Notes: generated from the sequence alone by a model not told the origin. Shown: positions 1 through 9,240, numbered from the stretch's first letter. The stretch: 64,000 bases of DNA from Cyclobacteriaceae bacterium (GCA_025808415.1 CP075525.1:1-64000), one strand, 5' to 3'. Translations and numbers: made by a program.

Positions 1-419
1 TCAATTTGCTTTTTATCGCTGATCTTTTTAACCAGGCTTTCAATTTCACCACGCAGTTGTGCATCGATAGGGTAAGCTGTAACAACAGATGCTTTACTGA
101 TTCCCTTATATTGGTTATACGCATTATGAAACTCACGGGCAATTGCCGGTAATAGCGGCTCACGGTTCTTCTTTGTGATGATATCAAAAAAGGCAAGCGT
201 TAACGGCTCAACTTTACCTGTAAAAAGTTTGGCCATGATTTGGCGCTTCATGTCGTGGCGAATTACAGGGCTGCGCAGCATGACGGAAAAGGATCGGTTT
301 TCATCACAAACTTTAGTGAATAAACGCATGTCCTGGTAAACTTTGTCCAGCGACTTTTGCTCCTCTGCCAGGCCGAGCAATGACTTTACGTAACGTGATG
401 CTACCCGTGCTTCTGCCAT
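1..419 (-). CDS. atpH: ATP synthase F1 subunit delta, partial
   Basis: The frame opens with ATG at 419 and stays open to the window edge, so about 139 N-terminal residues are visible and the C-terminus is missing. The start MAEARVASRYVKSLL, and the mostly helical sequence that follows, match the F1 delta subunit (OSCP homologue). This subunit joins the catalytic F1 head to the peripheral stalk. The ATG lies 4 nt after the atpF stop, as expected in an atp operon running atpB-atpE-atpF-atpH. atpA and atpG would be expected beyond the left edge (inference). Confidence 0.93.
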   Translation of the reverse strand, partial: MAEARVASRYVKSLLGLAEEQKSLDKVYQDMRLFTKVCDENRSFSVMLRSPVIRHDMKRQIMAKLFTGKVEPLTLAFFDIITKKNREPLLPAIAREFHNAYNQYKGISKASVVTAYPIDAQLRGEIESLVKKISDKKQI

Positions 420-423
420 GGCA

Positions 424-918
424 TTAATTAAGTTTCAATTCTTTGATAAATCCTTCCACCAGTTCCTTCTGTGCTTTGTCTGATGAAAGGTTTTTCTTCA
501 TCAGTTGCTCGGCAACCTGAAGGGAAAACATGGCCACCTGCACACGCACATCTTTCAGGGCAGCTTGCTTCTCAACCTGAATAGCCGCGCGGGCATCATC
601 AATAATTTTATCCGCTGCCTTTTTTGCCTCGGCCTGCGCATCATCCTTCATGCGGTTGGAAGCTTCGCGGGCTTCTTTCAAAATTTTGTCGCGCTCTTCG
701 CGGGCTTCCTTAAAAAGTTTTTCATTGTCGGCTTGTATGCGCGCCATTTCGGCACGCGCACGCTCGGCTGTTTCCAGTGCGTTCTTAATAGATTCCTCAC
801 GCTCTTTGAGCGATCCGAGTATTGGCTTCCAGGCAAAACGGGCCAGCAATAGCACCAGTAACAGGAAAACAAATGCTTGCCAAATGATGAGGCCGGTGCC
901 GGGTGTTAGAAGTTCCAT
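424..918 (-). CDS. atpF: ATP synthase F0 subunit b
   Basis: This 164-residue protein has one N-terminal membrane helix (about residues 9-28). It is followed by a long charged helix rich in Glu, Lys, Arg and Ala (about 30-130), the classic layout of the b subunit that forms the peripheral stalk. The sequence WKPILGSLKEREE just after the membrane segment is typical. It lies between atpE and atpH, with only 4 nt to atpH, so translation is probably coupled. A strong hairpin at 952-990 separates it from atpE. Confidence 0.95.
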   Translation of the reverse strand: MELLTPGTGLIIWQAFVFLLLVLLLARFAWKPILGSLKEREESIKNALETAERARAEMARIQADNEKLFKEAREERDKILKEAREASNRMKDDAQAEAKKAADKIIDDARAAIQVEKQAALKDVRVQVAMFSLQVAEQLMKKNLSSDKAQKELVEGFIKELKLN

Positions 919-951
919 ATATCTTAAATTCTATAGGTGTTTCTTTAAAAT

Positions 952-990
952 GAAGGACTTGCCTGGCCCATTGCCATTGGCAAGTCCTTC
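952..990 (-). other. atpE-atpF intercistronic hairpin
   Basis: A perfect 12-bp inverted repeat, GAAGGACTTGCC (952-963) and GGCAAGTCCTTC (979-990), has a 15-nt loop. It lies directly after the atpE stop in the direction of transcription. Only a short T-run follows, so it may act as a weak terminator, a processing site or a 3-prime stabiliser for atpE mRNA rather than a full stop. Confidence 0.75.
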
Positions 991-997
991 GTGGCCA

Positions 998-1255
<258 letters not shown>

Positions 1256-1269
1256 TTAAGTGAAACAAG

Positions 1270-1289
1270 CCCTGGCGTTTCCGCCAGGG
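1270..1289 (-). other. atpB-atpE intercistronic hairpin
   Basis: A perfect 8-bp GC-rich stem, CCCTGGCG (1270-1277) and CGCCAGGG (1282-1289), has a 4-nt loop. It sits in the 62-nt gap between atpB and atpE, and no T-run follows in the minus-strand direction. It could mark an mRNA processing site or protect the 5-prime side of an atpE transcript. Confidence 0.7.
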
Positions 1290-1305
1290 ATATCTTTAAA
1301 TAATC

Positions 1306-2334
1306 TTAGTGATGCTCGTGATCGGCCGTAGCCATACCAATATAAAGCGATGTGAACAACGTGAACACATATGCCTGTATACCGGCCACCAACAATTCAA
1401 TAAGATTTATAAATAATACAATGAGGCTTGATACCAGGCCCACTGCAATACTTTGAAAAATAAAGGCCAGGCTTATTAAACTTAACAATACAATATGCCC
1501 TGCCGTAATGGCCACAAAAAGACGAATGGTCAATGAGATGGGCTTTGTAAACACACCTACAATTTCAACCGGGAGTATAACTAACCTTAAAGGCAACGGC
1601 ACACCGGGCGTCCAAAAGATGTGACCCCAATAAGCTTTGTTGCCATTCACATTAGTGAGAATGAATGTAAATACAGCAAGCGTTAACGTAACTGCAATAT
1701 TTCCTGTGAGGTTACCTGCGCCCGGCAACAGCCCTAATAAGTTTCCAAAAAGGATAAAGAAGAAAAGTGTGAGCAAGTAAGGAAGAAACTTTTCGTAATG
1801 GTGACCAATGTTTGGCTTTACAACCTCATCGCGAACAAATACAATAATAGGTTCAAGAAACGATTGAACGCCACTGGGAGCCTTGCCCGAATTTTTCTTA
1901 GCGGCCTTAGCGGCTGAAAGAAAAACCACAACAAGCAGTGTTGCGTTGATCAGCAACATGGCTACGTTTTTGGTAATTGAAATATCAAATACTGCTTTAC
2001 CCGAATCGGCTAAATAAATATGACCATGGTCGAGCTTGTAGCCATTGTATTCTACTACATGGTGATGCTCATCATAAAAGTTTTTCGATGAGAATATCTC
2101 AAGTCCACGTTCAGCAGAGTATACGATTACCGGCAGGTAAAGTGTACCGTAATGCCCATCCCAAAAGTGCCAGGTGTGGTCGTCCAAAACGTGGTGAATA
2201 ATCACTTCGCTGGCATTGAATGCACCACCTTCTTCGGCCGATCCGGAAGCCTTGGAAAAAGAAGAAAAGACAACAGAAAATACGAGCGCAACGGTTAAAA
2301 AGAAAGAACTGAATTTTCGGGTTAAAACGCTCAT
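1306..2334 (-). CDS. atpB: ATP synthase F0 subunit a
   Basis: Subunit a forms the proton half-channels next to the c-ring. The C-terminal two thirds has about five membrane helices, and the segment PISLTIRLFVAITAGHI contains the essential stator arginine. The N-terminus has a signal-like hydrophobic segment followed by a His-rich periplasmic stretch (for example DDHTWHFWDGHYG), an extension I recall from Bacteroidota AtpB. The frame is open to a TTG at 2370. I chose the ATG at 2334 (342 residues) because it opens the hydrophobic leader and because a -7 promoter box covers 2368-2375. Confidence 0.95.
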   Translation of the reverse strand: MSVLTRKFSSFFLTVALVFSVVFSSFSKASGSAEEGGAFNASEVIIHHVLDDHTWHFWDGHYGTLYLPVIVYSAERGLEIFSSKNFYDEHHHVVEYNGYKLDHGHIYLADSGKAVFDISITKNVAMLLINATLLVVVFLSAAKAAKKNSGKAPSGVQSFLEPIIVFVRDEVVKPNIGHHYEKFLPYLLTLFFFILFGNLLGLLPGAGNLTGNIAVTLTLAVFTFILTNVNGNKAYWGHIFWTPGVPLPLRLVILPVEIVGVFTKPISLTIRLFVAITAGHIVLLSLISLAFIFQSIAVGLVSSLIVLFINLIELLVAGIQAYVFTLFTSLYIGMATADHEHH

Positions 2335-2367
2335 TTTGGCCAGATTAGGGGGTTTAAAATCCGACCG

Positions 2368-2398
2368 CAAAGGTATTAATTAAACCATGAGAATGAAA
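2368..2398 (-). promoter_or_regulatory. Promoter for atpB-E-F-H
   Basis: Reading the minus strand, TTTC (2398-2395), a 19-nt spacer and TACCTTTG (2375-2368) match the Bacteroidota pattern TTTG / TAnnTTTG. The -7 box is exact and the -33 box has one mismatch. The predicted start of transcription is near 2364, about 30 nt before the atpB ATG. The core ATP synthase genes could therefore be transcribed apart from the upstream peptidase-bactofilin genes. Confidence 0.6.
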
Positions 2399-2423
2399 TG
2401 TTTTGATTTTTTTTTGGGCTGTT

Positions 2424-2774
2424 TCAGGTGTTCACTTTACGCCACAAAAAAACCACTTCCAGTGCCGTAAAGATTATGTAGGCGATCATGAAAAACACAA
2501 CATTTTCGATGGCTCCGGGACGATCTTTCCAAATAACAATTCCCAGGTAAACTCCATACGCCAAAAGCTTAAGCGCAATGGTAGCCAGGTAAAGTTGAAC
2601 AAAAGAATCAGGGTTGCCGGAACGTACCTTTAGCAAGAAGTGGTAAAGTCCACCGGTTCCAATGGCCAGTAAAGCCAGGGTTTGAAAATAGAACGAAGGC
2701 TGATGCGCAAGAGTCATGCCCACAACTACGGCCACTACAACTACAATCCCAATAGCGATAAGAAATCGAAGCAC
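2424..2774 (-). CDS. AtpI-like four-helix membrane protein
   Basis: This 116-residue protein starts at GTG and consists almost entirely of four hydrophobic helices (about residues 3-22, 29-48, 61-82 and 89-110). It lies between atpZ and atpB, 3 nt after atpZ. Position and topology fit the AtpI/i-like proteins at the head of many atp operons, which are thought to help c-ring assembly or ion supply. I see no catalytic motif. The role is inferred from context; the family assignment is less certain than that of AtpZ. Confidence 0.7.
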   Translation of the reverse strand: MLRFLIAIGIVVVVAVVVGMTLAHQPSFYFQTLALLAIGTGGLYHFLLKVRSGNPDSFVQLYLATIALKLLAYGVYLGIVIWKDRPGAIENVVFFMIAYIIFTALEVVFLWRKVNT

Positions 2775-2777
2775 AGA

Positions 2778-3014
2778 TCAGGATTTATCAATTGACCGGT
2801 ACAACTGAAACATCATGCCCCCGAAGGCAACAAAAACAAAAACGATTAAGAAAATCGGGTAATGCAATTGCAGGTATTGATCCAGTTGATAACCGAGCCA
2901 GGCGAACAACCCTATGGTAACCAAAAGCTGAAGGGCCAGGCTACTGTATTTCAGGTAGCTGTTATATGGTTTTGGCTTCTGTTCCTGCGAGGGATCGTGA
3001 TGCTCCGAAGCCAT
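2778..3014 (-). CDS. atpZ: AtpZ/AtpI family protein
   Basis: This short protein (78 residues from the ATG at 3014; the frame extends to a GTG at 3023) has a polar N-terminus and two membrane helices. The glycine-containing segments LFAWLGYQLDQYL and FGGMMFQLYR are typical of the AtpZ/AtpI family (Pfam ATPase_gene1). Its start lies inside the 3-prime end of the bactofilin gene (53-bp overlap). It probably assists F0 assembly or cation handling; the exact role is unsettled for the family. Confidence 0.82.
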   Translation of the reverse strand: MASEHHDPSQEQKPKPYNSYLKYSSLALQLLVTIGLFAWLGYQLDQYLQLHYPIFLIVFVFVAFGGMMFQLYRSIDKS

Positions 3015-3402
3015 TGTTTTCACCTATCTTAATTTCCTTAATGGTGGCACCCATTTTACAACTGCCATTAAAAACTGCTCCCGGCTCAACTACCAGTTTG
3101 CCGGTAAAAATATCACCGTGTATAACAGCCGTTGCTTTTAGCACCAGCAGCTCGGCAATTTCAATCTTGCCTTTTACTTCGCCTTCGATGTCGGCATTTT
3201 GTGCGGTAATGTTACCATGTACCTGCGATGATGTACCCAAGGCCACTTTGGATTTTGACTTGACATGCCCCGTAACTTTTCCTTCGATGCGGATATTCCC
3301 GTACGTTTCTATGTTGCCCTCCAGGAAAGTTCCCTTTCCAATGGTGTTACTGGAGTTGCTGATTTCTTCGGCTACGCGTTTTTCTTCTTTTGAAGTAAAC
3401 AT
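2962..3402 (-). CDS. Bactofilin (polymer-forming cytoskeletal protein)
   Basis: The 146-residue protein has a short polar N-terminus, a central domain (about residues 22-115) of regularly repeated short beta-strands with Gly and hydrophobic residues (for example GTFLEGNIETYGNIRIEG), and a flexible tail. This is the right-handed beta-helix of bactofilins (DUF583), which polymerise without nucleotide and often recruit peptidoglycan enzymes to the membrane. An M23 peptidase lies 12 nt upstream in the same operon, an association reported for bactofilins in other bacteria. The 3-prime end overlaps atpZ. Confidence 0.93.
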   Translation of the reverse strand: MFTSKEEKRVAEEISNSSNTIGKGTFLEGNIETYGNIRIEGKVTGHVKSKSKVALGTSSQVHGNITAQNADIEGEVKGKIEIAELLVLKATAVIHGDIFTGKLVVEPGAVFNGSCKMGATIKEIKIGENNGFGASRSLAGTEAKTI

Positions 3403-3414
3403 GATTCTTAAAAG

Positions 3415-4278
3415 TTAAAATGTTACGAACTCTTCCGGATTAAGCGGGTTGCCGTTGTACCACAATTCAAAATGAAGGTGCGGTCCATCCGTCATTTCAC
3501 CACTGTTGCCAACAATAGAAATGATTTCTCCTCCGTTCACAAAAGTACCAACTTTTTTATAGAGTTGGGCATTGTGCTTATATACCGAGATGAGGTTGCC
3601 CTTATGCTGGATCATCATGACATACCCTGAGTCTTGCGTCCACGAAGCAAAAATAACGGTACCATCGGCTATGCTCTTTACAGGTTCATTGGTTTTGGCA
3701 ACAATGTCAACACCGTAATGGCCGCGCTTGGCATCGTATTGATCGGATAGAAATCCCGTAAGCGGAGAAAAGAAAAACGTTTCCTGCAACTCGCGGTATT
3801 TAACACTGGCCAGGGTGATCAAAGCCAAATCCGATTTTTCAAATTCTTTTCGAAATGCAGTATCTGCGGGAGCTAGTTTTAATTCGGCAGGCTTTACTAA
3901 TGCCTGCCCATCACCGCGTAAATATTTTGCCGGGTCACTGAAGTTTGCCGTGTCCCCACTTAACACCCGTTGAATGCCCAGAATAAACTGGTCTTTCCGG
4001 TCAACTTCCAGGTAAAGGGAATCAACTTTTTGATCAAGCTCGATCAATTGCTTGTTCATTTGCATTTGTGCAAACCGCGGATCGAACCACTTGGCCAAAA
4101 TGGTTTGCGCTAAAAAAAGGCTTATACCGAAGATGATGGCAAATATGATAACTGAAAAAAGAATTACTTTGGAGTAGGTAAACCCCATGCTTGTTTTTTC
4201 AGCAAAATTCTCCTCATTTCGGATAACCAGCTGATACCGGTTGGTTAACCAGTTCGATAATGTCTTTTTTGGCTTCAA
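3415..4278 (-). CDS. M23 family peptidoglycan endopeptidase
   Basis: This 287-residue protein has a cytoplasmic N-terminus, one membrane helix (about 36-62), a coiled-coil-like linker and a C-terminal LytM domain. The zinc motif is intact: His187 and Asp191 in HYGVD, and His267 and His269 in HLHFE. It should cleave peptide cross-bridges in the periplasm. It precedes the bactofilin gene and probably works with it in cell-shape control (inference). The only full-length start is a TTG at 4278. The sequence NWLTNRYQLVIRNEENF before the helix seems too well formed to be non-coding. Confidence 0.9.
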   Translation of the reverse strand: MKPKKTLSNWLTNRYQLVIRNEENFAEKTSMGFTYSKVILFSVIIFAIIFGISLFLAQTILAKWFDPRFAQMQMNKQLIELDQKVDSLYLEVDRKDQFILGIQRVLSGDTANFSDPAKYLRGDGQALVKPAELKLAPADTAFRKEFEKSDLALITLASVKYRELQETFFFSPLTGFLSDQYDAKRGHYGVDIVAKTNEPVKSIADGTVIFASWTQDSGYVMMIQHKGNLISVYKHNAQLYKKVGTFVNGGEIISIVGNSGEMTDGPHLHFELWYNGNPLNPEEFVTF

Positions 4279-4295
4279 ATCACGATTTTAGCCCA

Positions 4296-4303
4296 CAAAA
4301 GTA
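4296..4303 (-). promoter_or_regulatory. -7 box upstream of the M23 peptidase
   Basis: The minus strand reads TACTTTTG, an exact TAnnTTTG match, 17 nt before the proposed TTG start at 4278. No clear -33 TTTG is present. It lies in the 78-bp gap between the divergent M23 and sprE genes. Confidence 0.45.
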
Positions 4304-4356
4304 GATATTCTACCGGGAATTAATATGGAATATTCGTTTTTTGCGTTTCTAATGCG

Positions 4357-6951
4357 TTGAGCTGCAAGCCCTTGAAAATTGTCCCCATCCATACTATTCT
4401 TTTGGCCTTTGCCTCCTTGCTTGTAGCAGGGTGCTCCTCTGAATCAACAACGTTTACCAGCAAAGCCTTTCACAATACCACTGCGCACTATAATGGATAC
4501 TATTATGCGCTGGAAGAGATCACCAAAATCGAAAACACTATACGAAAACATCATAAAGATGATTACAACCGTGTGCTTCGCCTCTATCCGCCCCTTGACT
4601 CGACCCTGGCAAAAAGTTATGATAAAGATGTTCAGGAAGCCATTAAGATGGCCTCTATTGCCATTCAACGCCACCCCAAAAGCAAATGGGTTGATGATAG
4701 CTACATTCTCGTAGGCAAAGGAAGGTTATACAGTTTGGACTGGGGCAATGCTATCCAAACCTTTAAATATGTTAACACAAAAGGTGCCGATATAAATGCC
4801 CGCCACCAGGCCTTGCTGTGGTTGGCCCGGACCTTTACCGAGCATGGCGAGTATGGCAATGCCGAGGCCACGTTCGATTTCCTTCAAAAAGAGAAGTTAA
4901 GCAAGACCAATCTTAAAAATCTTTACCTCGAAAAAGCTTACCACTACCAGGTGCGTGATGATGATGACCGTTTTGTCAAAAACCTTACCGAAGCTGTGCC
5001 GCTCTTAAAGAAGAAAGACAGGCCCGGAAGGATCTATTTCATACTCGGGCAAGTGTACCAAAAGCTTGGGTTTGAAGCCGAGGCTTACAACTATTTCAGG
5101 AAGTGCATTGAAACCCATCCTGAATACGAGGTTGATTTTTACGCCCGCTTATACATGGCACAGGTGGCCGAGATTTCAAAAAGCAGGAACATTGCCAACG
5201 CACGCAAATCGTTTAAGAAACTTTTAAAAGACAGTAAGAACAAAGAGTTCAAAGACAAGATATACTACGAGATGGGCGTGTTTGAACGCAAGCAAGATAA
5301 CGTCAAAGAAGCTATTGAAAACTACAAGCTGGCGCTTCGTGAAGGCAACAACAAACAAATTGATGGTGAAGCTTACCTTCGGTTGGGTGAAATTTATTAC
5401 GACACCCTTAAGGATTACGAGAAAGCCAAGCTTTATTACGACAGCACGGTAACAACACTAAATAAAGACTATGAGGATTACCCCGCTATTAAATCACGGC
5501 AGGAAGTGCTTGCAGAATTCGTCAAGCATTTGAAAACGATTGAATGGCAGGATAGTTTGCTGGTGTTGGCCAAGCTGGATTCGGCTGCGCTTATGGTGCA
5601 TATTCAAACCATGCTCGAAAGCAAAAAAGAGCCGGAAGCCAAGCCGGGAAAAAAGAAAAAAAGAAACCGCATTGACATTAGCCAGGTAAGTTCATCCTTT
5701 ACTACGGCAACATCATTGGAAGGGACCGATTGGTATTTTGGAAATGCCTCCGCGCGTGCCTTGGGGCAACAGGAGTTTAGGCGAATTTGGGGCAGCATAC
5801 CCCTTGAAGATAATTGGCGCAGATCATCACGGGCAGTACCGGTAGCACAACGCCCCAATACTATTGTTGGATCAGAAAATCAGCTTCTTCCATCTACAGA
5901 AACAACAGAAGATAAAACCGAAGCCGACCCGGTGTTGAGTGAGTTTAATAAAATAAGTAAAGAATTACCCAAAACACCCGAACAGGTTGAGGAGGCTTTG
6001 GAAAAAATTGAGGATGCTTACTTTTTATTGGGAGACATTTACTATTTCAAACTACAGGAAAAACGCAATGCCGTTAATACGTATGAAAAACTACTGGCCC
6101 GTTTTCCCAATACCCATTACCGACCTGAAGTTTTATACAAACTTTACCTGATGCATAAAGAGGTTCAGCCTGAAAAAGCCGAGCGTTATGCCCAGGAACT
6201 AACAAGCGAATTTCCGGAAAGTTTGTTCGCCAAAATCCTTATTAACCCCGATTACTTGTTGGAATCGAGCCAGGTCGTTGAATTACAAAAAGCACTTTAT
6301 CGGGAGGCTTACCAAAAATTTGAAACATGGCAACTCAACGAAGCAATAGCATTGATCAATAAAGCCCTTGCAGAAGAAAAAACAACCTTCACGCCTAACC
6401 TTGAATTGTTGAAAATACTGGTTATTGGTCCATCCGAAAGCCTCGCCCAGTATCAATACAATCTTGATGAATTTATAAAAAATAATCCCGAGGCTGAAGT
6501 AACTTCCTACGCTAAAAGACTGTTATCTGCTTCACGTGATTTTGAGTTAAAACGCGAAAAGGAAAGAGGCATCCAATACAGTACCTCGTTTGATGAACCC
6601 CATTATTTTGTAATGGTTTATAAAACGGAGGCGAAAATGGAAGACATCGCATCAAAAACAATGGATGCTTTTAACCAGGCGAACTTTAAGGAACTTAGCT
6701 TAAAAGTCAGTAATCTGATCCTTAACGAAGGTCTCTCCATCACCTTTGTTTCTGACTTGCCGAAAATGAAAGCAGCCCTTGAGTATTACCGCACGTTTAA
6801 CGAAAAGCAGCCTTCGCTCAACGCTTTAAAGAACCATAAATTCAATACTTTTGTAATTACGAAAAACAATTTCGATATCTTTTACCGTACAAAAGGCCTA
6901 GATGAGTACCTCCAATTCTTTGAAAAAAACTATAACCCGAAAAATCCATAG
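4357..6951 (+). CDS. sprE: SprE/PorW-like T9SS lipoprotein with TPR repeats
   Basis: The 864-residue protein begins with a lipoprotein signal peptide whose lipobox is LVAGC (Cys26). Many helical repeats of TPR type follow (about residues 90-380 and again 550-640), separated by a charged low-complexity linker (about 420-445). The layout and the N-terminal region matching other SprE/PorW proteins indicate the lipoprotein that couples the GldKN ring to the T9SS translocon. The start is a TTG at 4357, or the TTG at 4372, which leaves a more usual leader; no ATG fits. The next gene, a class A PBP, overlaps its 3-prime end by 50 bp. Confidence 0.8.
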   Translation: MSCKPLKIVPIHTILLAFASLLVAGCSSESTTFTSKAFHNTTAHYNGYYYALEEITKIENTIRKHHKDDYNRVLRLYPPLDSTLAKSYDKDVQEAIKMASIAIQRHPKSKWVDDSYILVGKGRLYSLDWGNAIQTFKYVNTKGADINARHQALLWLARTFTEHGEYGNAEATFDFLQKEKLSKTNLKNLYLEKAYHYQVRDDDDRFVKNLTEAVPLLKKKDRPGRIYFILGQVYQKLGFEAEAYNYFRKCIETHPEYEVDFYARLYMAQVAEISKSRNIANARKSFKKLLKDSKNKEFKDKIYYEMGVFERKQDNVKEAIENYKLALREGNNKQIDGEAYLRLGEIYYDTLKDYEKAKLYYDSTVTTLNKDYEDYPAIKSRQEVLAEFVKHLKTIEWQDSLLVLAKLDSAALMVHIQTMLESKKEPEAKPGKKKKRNRIDISQVSSSFTTATSLEGTDWYFGNASARALGQQEFRRIWGSIPLEDNWRRSSRAVPVAQRPNTIVGSENQLLPSTETTEDKTEADPVLSEFNKISKELPKTPEQVEEALEKIEDAYFLLGDIYYFKLQEKRNAVNTYEKLLARFPNTHYRPEVLYKLYLMHKEVQPEKAERYAQELTSEFPESLFAKILINPDYLLESSQVVELQKALYREAYQKFETWQLNEAIALINKALAEEKTTFTPNLELLKILVIGPSESLAQYQYNLDEFIKNNPEAEVTSYAKRLLSASRDFELKREKERGIQYSTSFDEPHYFVMVYKTEAKMEDIASKTMDAFNQANFKELSLKVSNLILNEGLSITFVSDLPKMKAALEYYRTFNEKQPSLNALKNHKFNTFVITKNNFDIFYRTKGLDEYLQFFEKNYNPKNP

Positions 6952-9229
6952 TGCCTTAGGGTTAAAGCTTCCGTGGTTTAAACGAATCGTTAAAATCATT
7001 TGGATTCTTTTCTTCTGTTTCATCCTGGGGTTTCCGCTTTATATCTATTCTGTAAGCATTGATTTGTTTGGGCTGTTCGGTGGCATGCCTAGCTTAAAAT
7101 CCATTGAAAACCCGGAGAACGACCTGTCTTCTGAATTGATTTCGGCTGATGGTGTTTCGCTTGGCCGGTACTTCCGATACAACAGAAGCCAGGTTTCGTA
7201 TTACAACCTTTCAAAAGATTTGGTGAACACACTTATCCTTTCGGAAGATCACCGGTTTTATAGCCATTCCGGTATGGACTTTATTGCATACCTGAGGGTA
7301 CTTAAAGGCCTGTTAACGTTTAGTCCTGCCGGTGGTGGCAGCACCATTACACAACAGCTCGCCAAAAATTTGTATACACAAAATCCAAACATGGGGCTTG
7401 ACGGTACGTTGGGAAAGTTAGGCCGGACTCCCCGAAGGGTAATACAGAAAACAAAAGAATGGATTATTTCTTACCACCTGGAAAAGAATTTCACTAAAGA
7501 AGAAATTATTGCCATGTACTTGAATACCGCGGAGTTTGGAAGCAACGCCTACGGCATTCAGGTAGCTGCTGAAACCTACTTCAGTAAAACCCCTGACAGT
7601 TTAAATGTACAAGAGTCGGCTGTACTCGTGGGTATGCTGCAGGCCATTACCCGCTTTAACCCAGTGGCCAATCCTGAAAACTCACTACGAAAACGAAACG
7701 AAGTGCTGGCAAAACTGTATTACCACGGCTACATAAAATCACGCGAAGCATACGACTCCATTAGGGCATTGCCTATTGTGTTGCAATACCGGGTGCAAAA
7801 CCAAAACGAAGGTTTGGCAACTTACTTCCGGAGTGTTATCGGGCAGGATTTGATGGCATGGTGCAAAGCCAGGGGAATTGATTTGTGGGAATCGGGGCTA
7901 AAAATTTATACAACTATTGACAGCCGCATGCAACGCTATGCTGAAGAGGCCGTAGCGGAGCACATGAAATTTTTACAAGGCGATTTTGATACACACTGGA
8001 AAGGGAAAAATCCATGGATTGATGAGAGTGGAAATGAGATAAAAGGCTATTTGCAATCACGTATTAAACAAACCGATGCTTACAAAAACTTAGTGGCGCG
8101 GTACGGTGCCGATAACGACTCGGTAAAAATTATGCTGAACCTGAAAAAGCCCATGCGCATATTCACCTGGAATGGCGAGCGTGATACACTTTTCAGTTCA
8201 ATGGATTCATTAAACTACTATAAGCGCTTTTTACATACCGGCTTAATTGCCATTGATGCCAACACCGGGGCAATTAAAGCCTGGGTTGGTGGTGTTAATC
8301 ATAAGTATTTTAAGTTCGATCACGTACGGCAAGGAAAGCGACAACCCGGCTCTACCTTCAAGCCTTTCGTTTACGGTGCTGCCCTTGAACTTGGGTATAA
8401 CCCATGCCTCGAACTGACTGATGTTTCTCCGGTATTCAATGTTCCGGGCGGAACATGGTATCCTCCAAATTCGGATGGCTCGCGGGGAACTGGTGAAAAA
8501 ATGACCTTGCGCCAGGCCATGGCACGTTCGGTAAACTCTATTACCGCACAAGTAATGAAAGAGATAAAAGAAAAAACTGTTGTTGAATTTGCGCATCGGG
8601 TAGGTATCTCCAGCACGCTGGATCCTGTACCCTCACTTTGCCTCGGTGTAAGTGACGTTTCGCTTTACGAAATGGCCGGGGCTTATGCCACGTTTGTTAA
8701 TAGCGGCATTTATACCGAGCCGTACTACATCACCAGGATAGAAGACAAGAATGGAAACGTGATTGAAAGTATTGTACCTAAAACCCGCGAAGCGATTAGT
8801 GAACAAACTGCCTATAAAATGATTTATATGCTGCAAGGTGGGGTGGAAGAAGAAGGTGGTACATCACGCGGGCTAAGTCGAGATTTAAAAATTGATAATG
8901 AAATTGGCGGAAAAACCGGAACCACCAACAACGCTTCCGATGGTTGGTATATGGGCGTTACCCACAACCTTGTATCCGGTGTGTGGGTTGGTGGCGATGA
9001 ACGGAGCATCCATTACCGTACCTGGAGCTCCGGACAGGGATCACGAACCGCACGCCCCATTTGGGACAAGTTCATGACAAAAGTCTACAGAGACGAATCC
9101 CTTGATTACAAAAAAGGTCAATTTAAAAGGCCCAAAACGGGGCTTGATATAACCTTAGATTGCTCCCGTTATCCGGGTGCCGATTCCATACAGGTTATTG
9201 ACCATAAGCCATGGGATGACTTCAATTAA
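6902..9229 (+). CDS. Class A penicillin-binding protein (PBP1A type)
   Basis: This bifunctional peptidoglycan synthase of 775 residues has a membrane anchor at about 27-50. A GT51 glycosyltransferase domain follows, with Glu115 in SEDHRFYSHSGMD and GGSTITQQLAKNLYT downstream. The transpeptidase domain has Ser484 in STFK, SVN in ARSVNS, and Lys671 in KTGT. All active-site motifs are intact. The ATG at 6902 lies inside the sprE reading frame (50-bp overlap), implying coupled expression of a T9SS lipoprotein and a wall synthase. uvrC follows after 11 nt. Confidence 0.95.
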   Translation: MSTSNSLKKTITRKIHSALGLKLPWFKRIVKIIWILFFCFILGFPLYIYSVSIDLFGLFGGMPSLKSIENPENDLSSELISADGVSLGRYFRYNRSQVSYYNLSKDLVNTLILSEDHRFYSHSGMDFIAYLRVLKGLLTFSPAGGGSTITQQLAKNLYTQNPNMGLDGTLGKLGRTPRRVIQKTKEWIISYHLEKNFTKEEIIAMYLNTAEFGSNAYGIQVAAETYFSKTPDSLNVQESAVLVGMLQAITRFNPVANPENSLRKRNEVLAKLYYHGYIKSREAYDSIRALPIVLQYRVQNQNEGLATYFRSVIGQDLMAWCKARGIDLWESGLKIYTTIDSRMQRYAEEAVAEHMKFLQGDFDTHWKGKNPWIDESGNEIKGYLQSRIKQTDAYKNLVARYGADNDSVKIMLNLKKPMRIFTWNGERDTLFSSMDSLNYYKRFLHTGLIAIDANTGAIKAWVGGVNHKYFKFDHVRQGKRQPGSTFKPFVYGAALELGYNPCLELTDVSPVFNVPGGTWYPPNSDGSRGTGEKMTLRQAMARSVNSITAQVMKEIKEKTVVEFAHRVGISSTLDPVPSLCLGVSDVSLYEMAGAYATFVNSGIYTEPYYITRIEDKNGNVIESIVPKTREAISEQTAYKMIYMLQGGVEEEGGTSRGLSRDLKIDNEIGGKTGTTNNASDGWYMGVTHNLVSGVWVGGDERSIHYRTWSSGQGSRTARPIWDKFMTKVYRDESLDYKKGQFKRPKTGLDITLDCSRYPGADSIQVIDHKPWDDFN

Positions 9230-9240
9230 AGCTCAACAGC

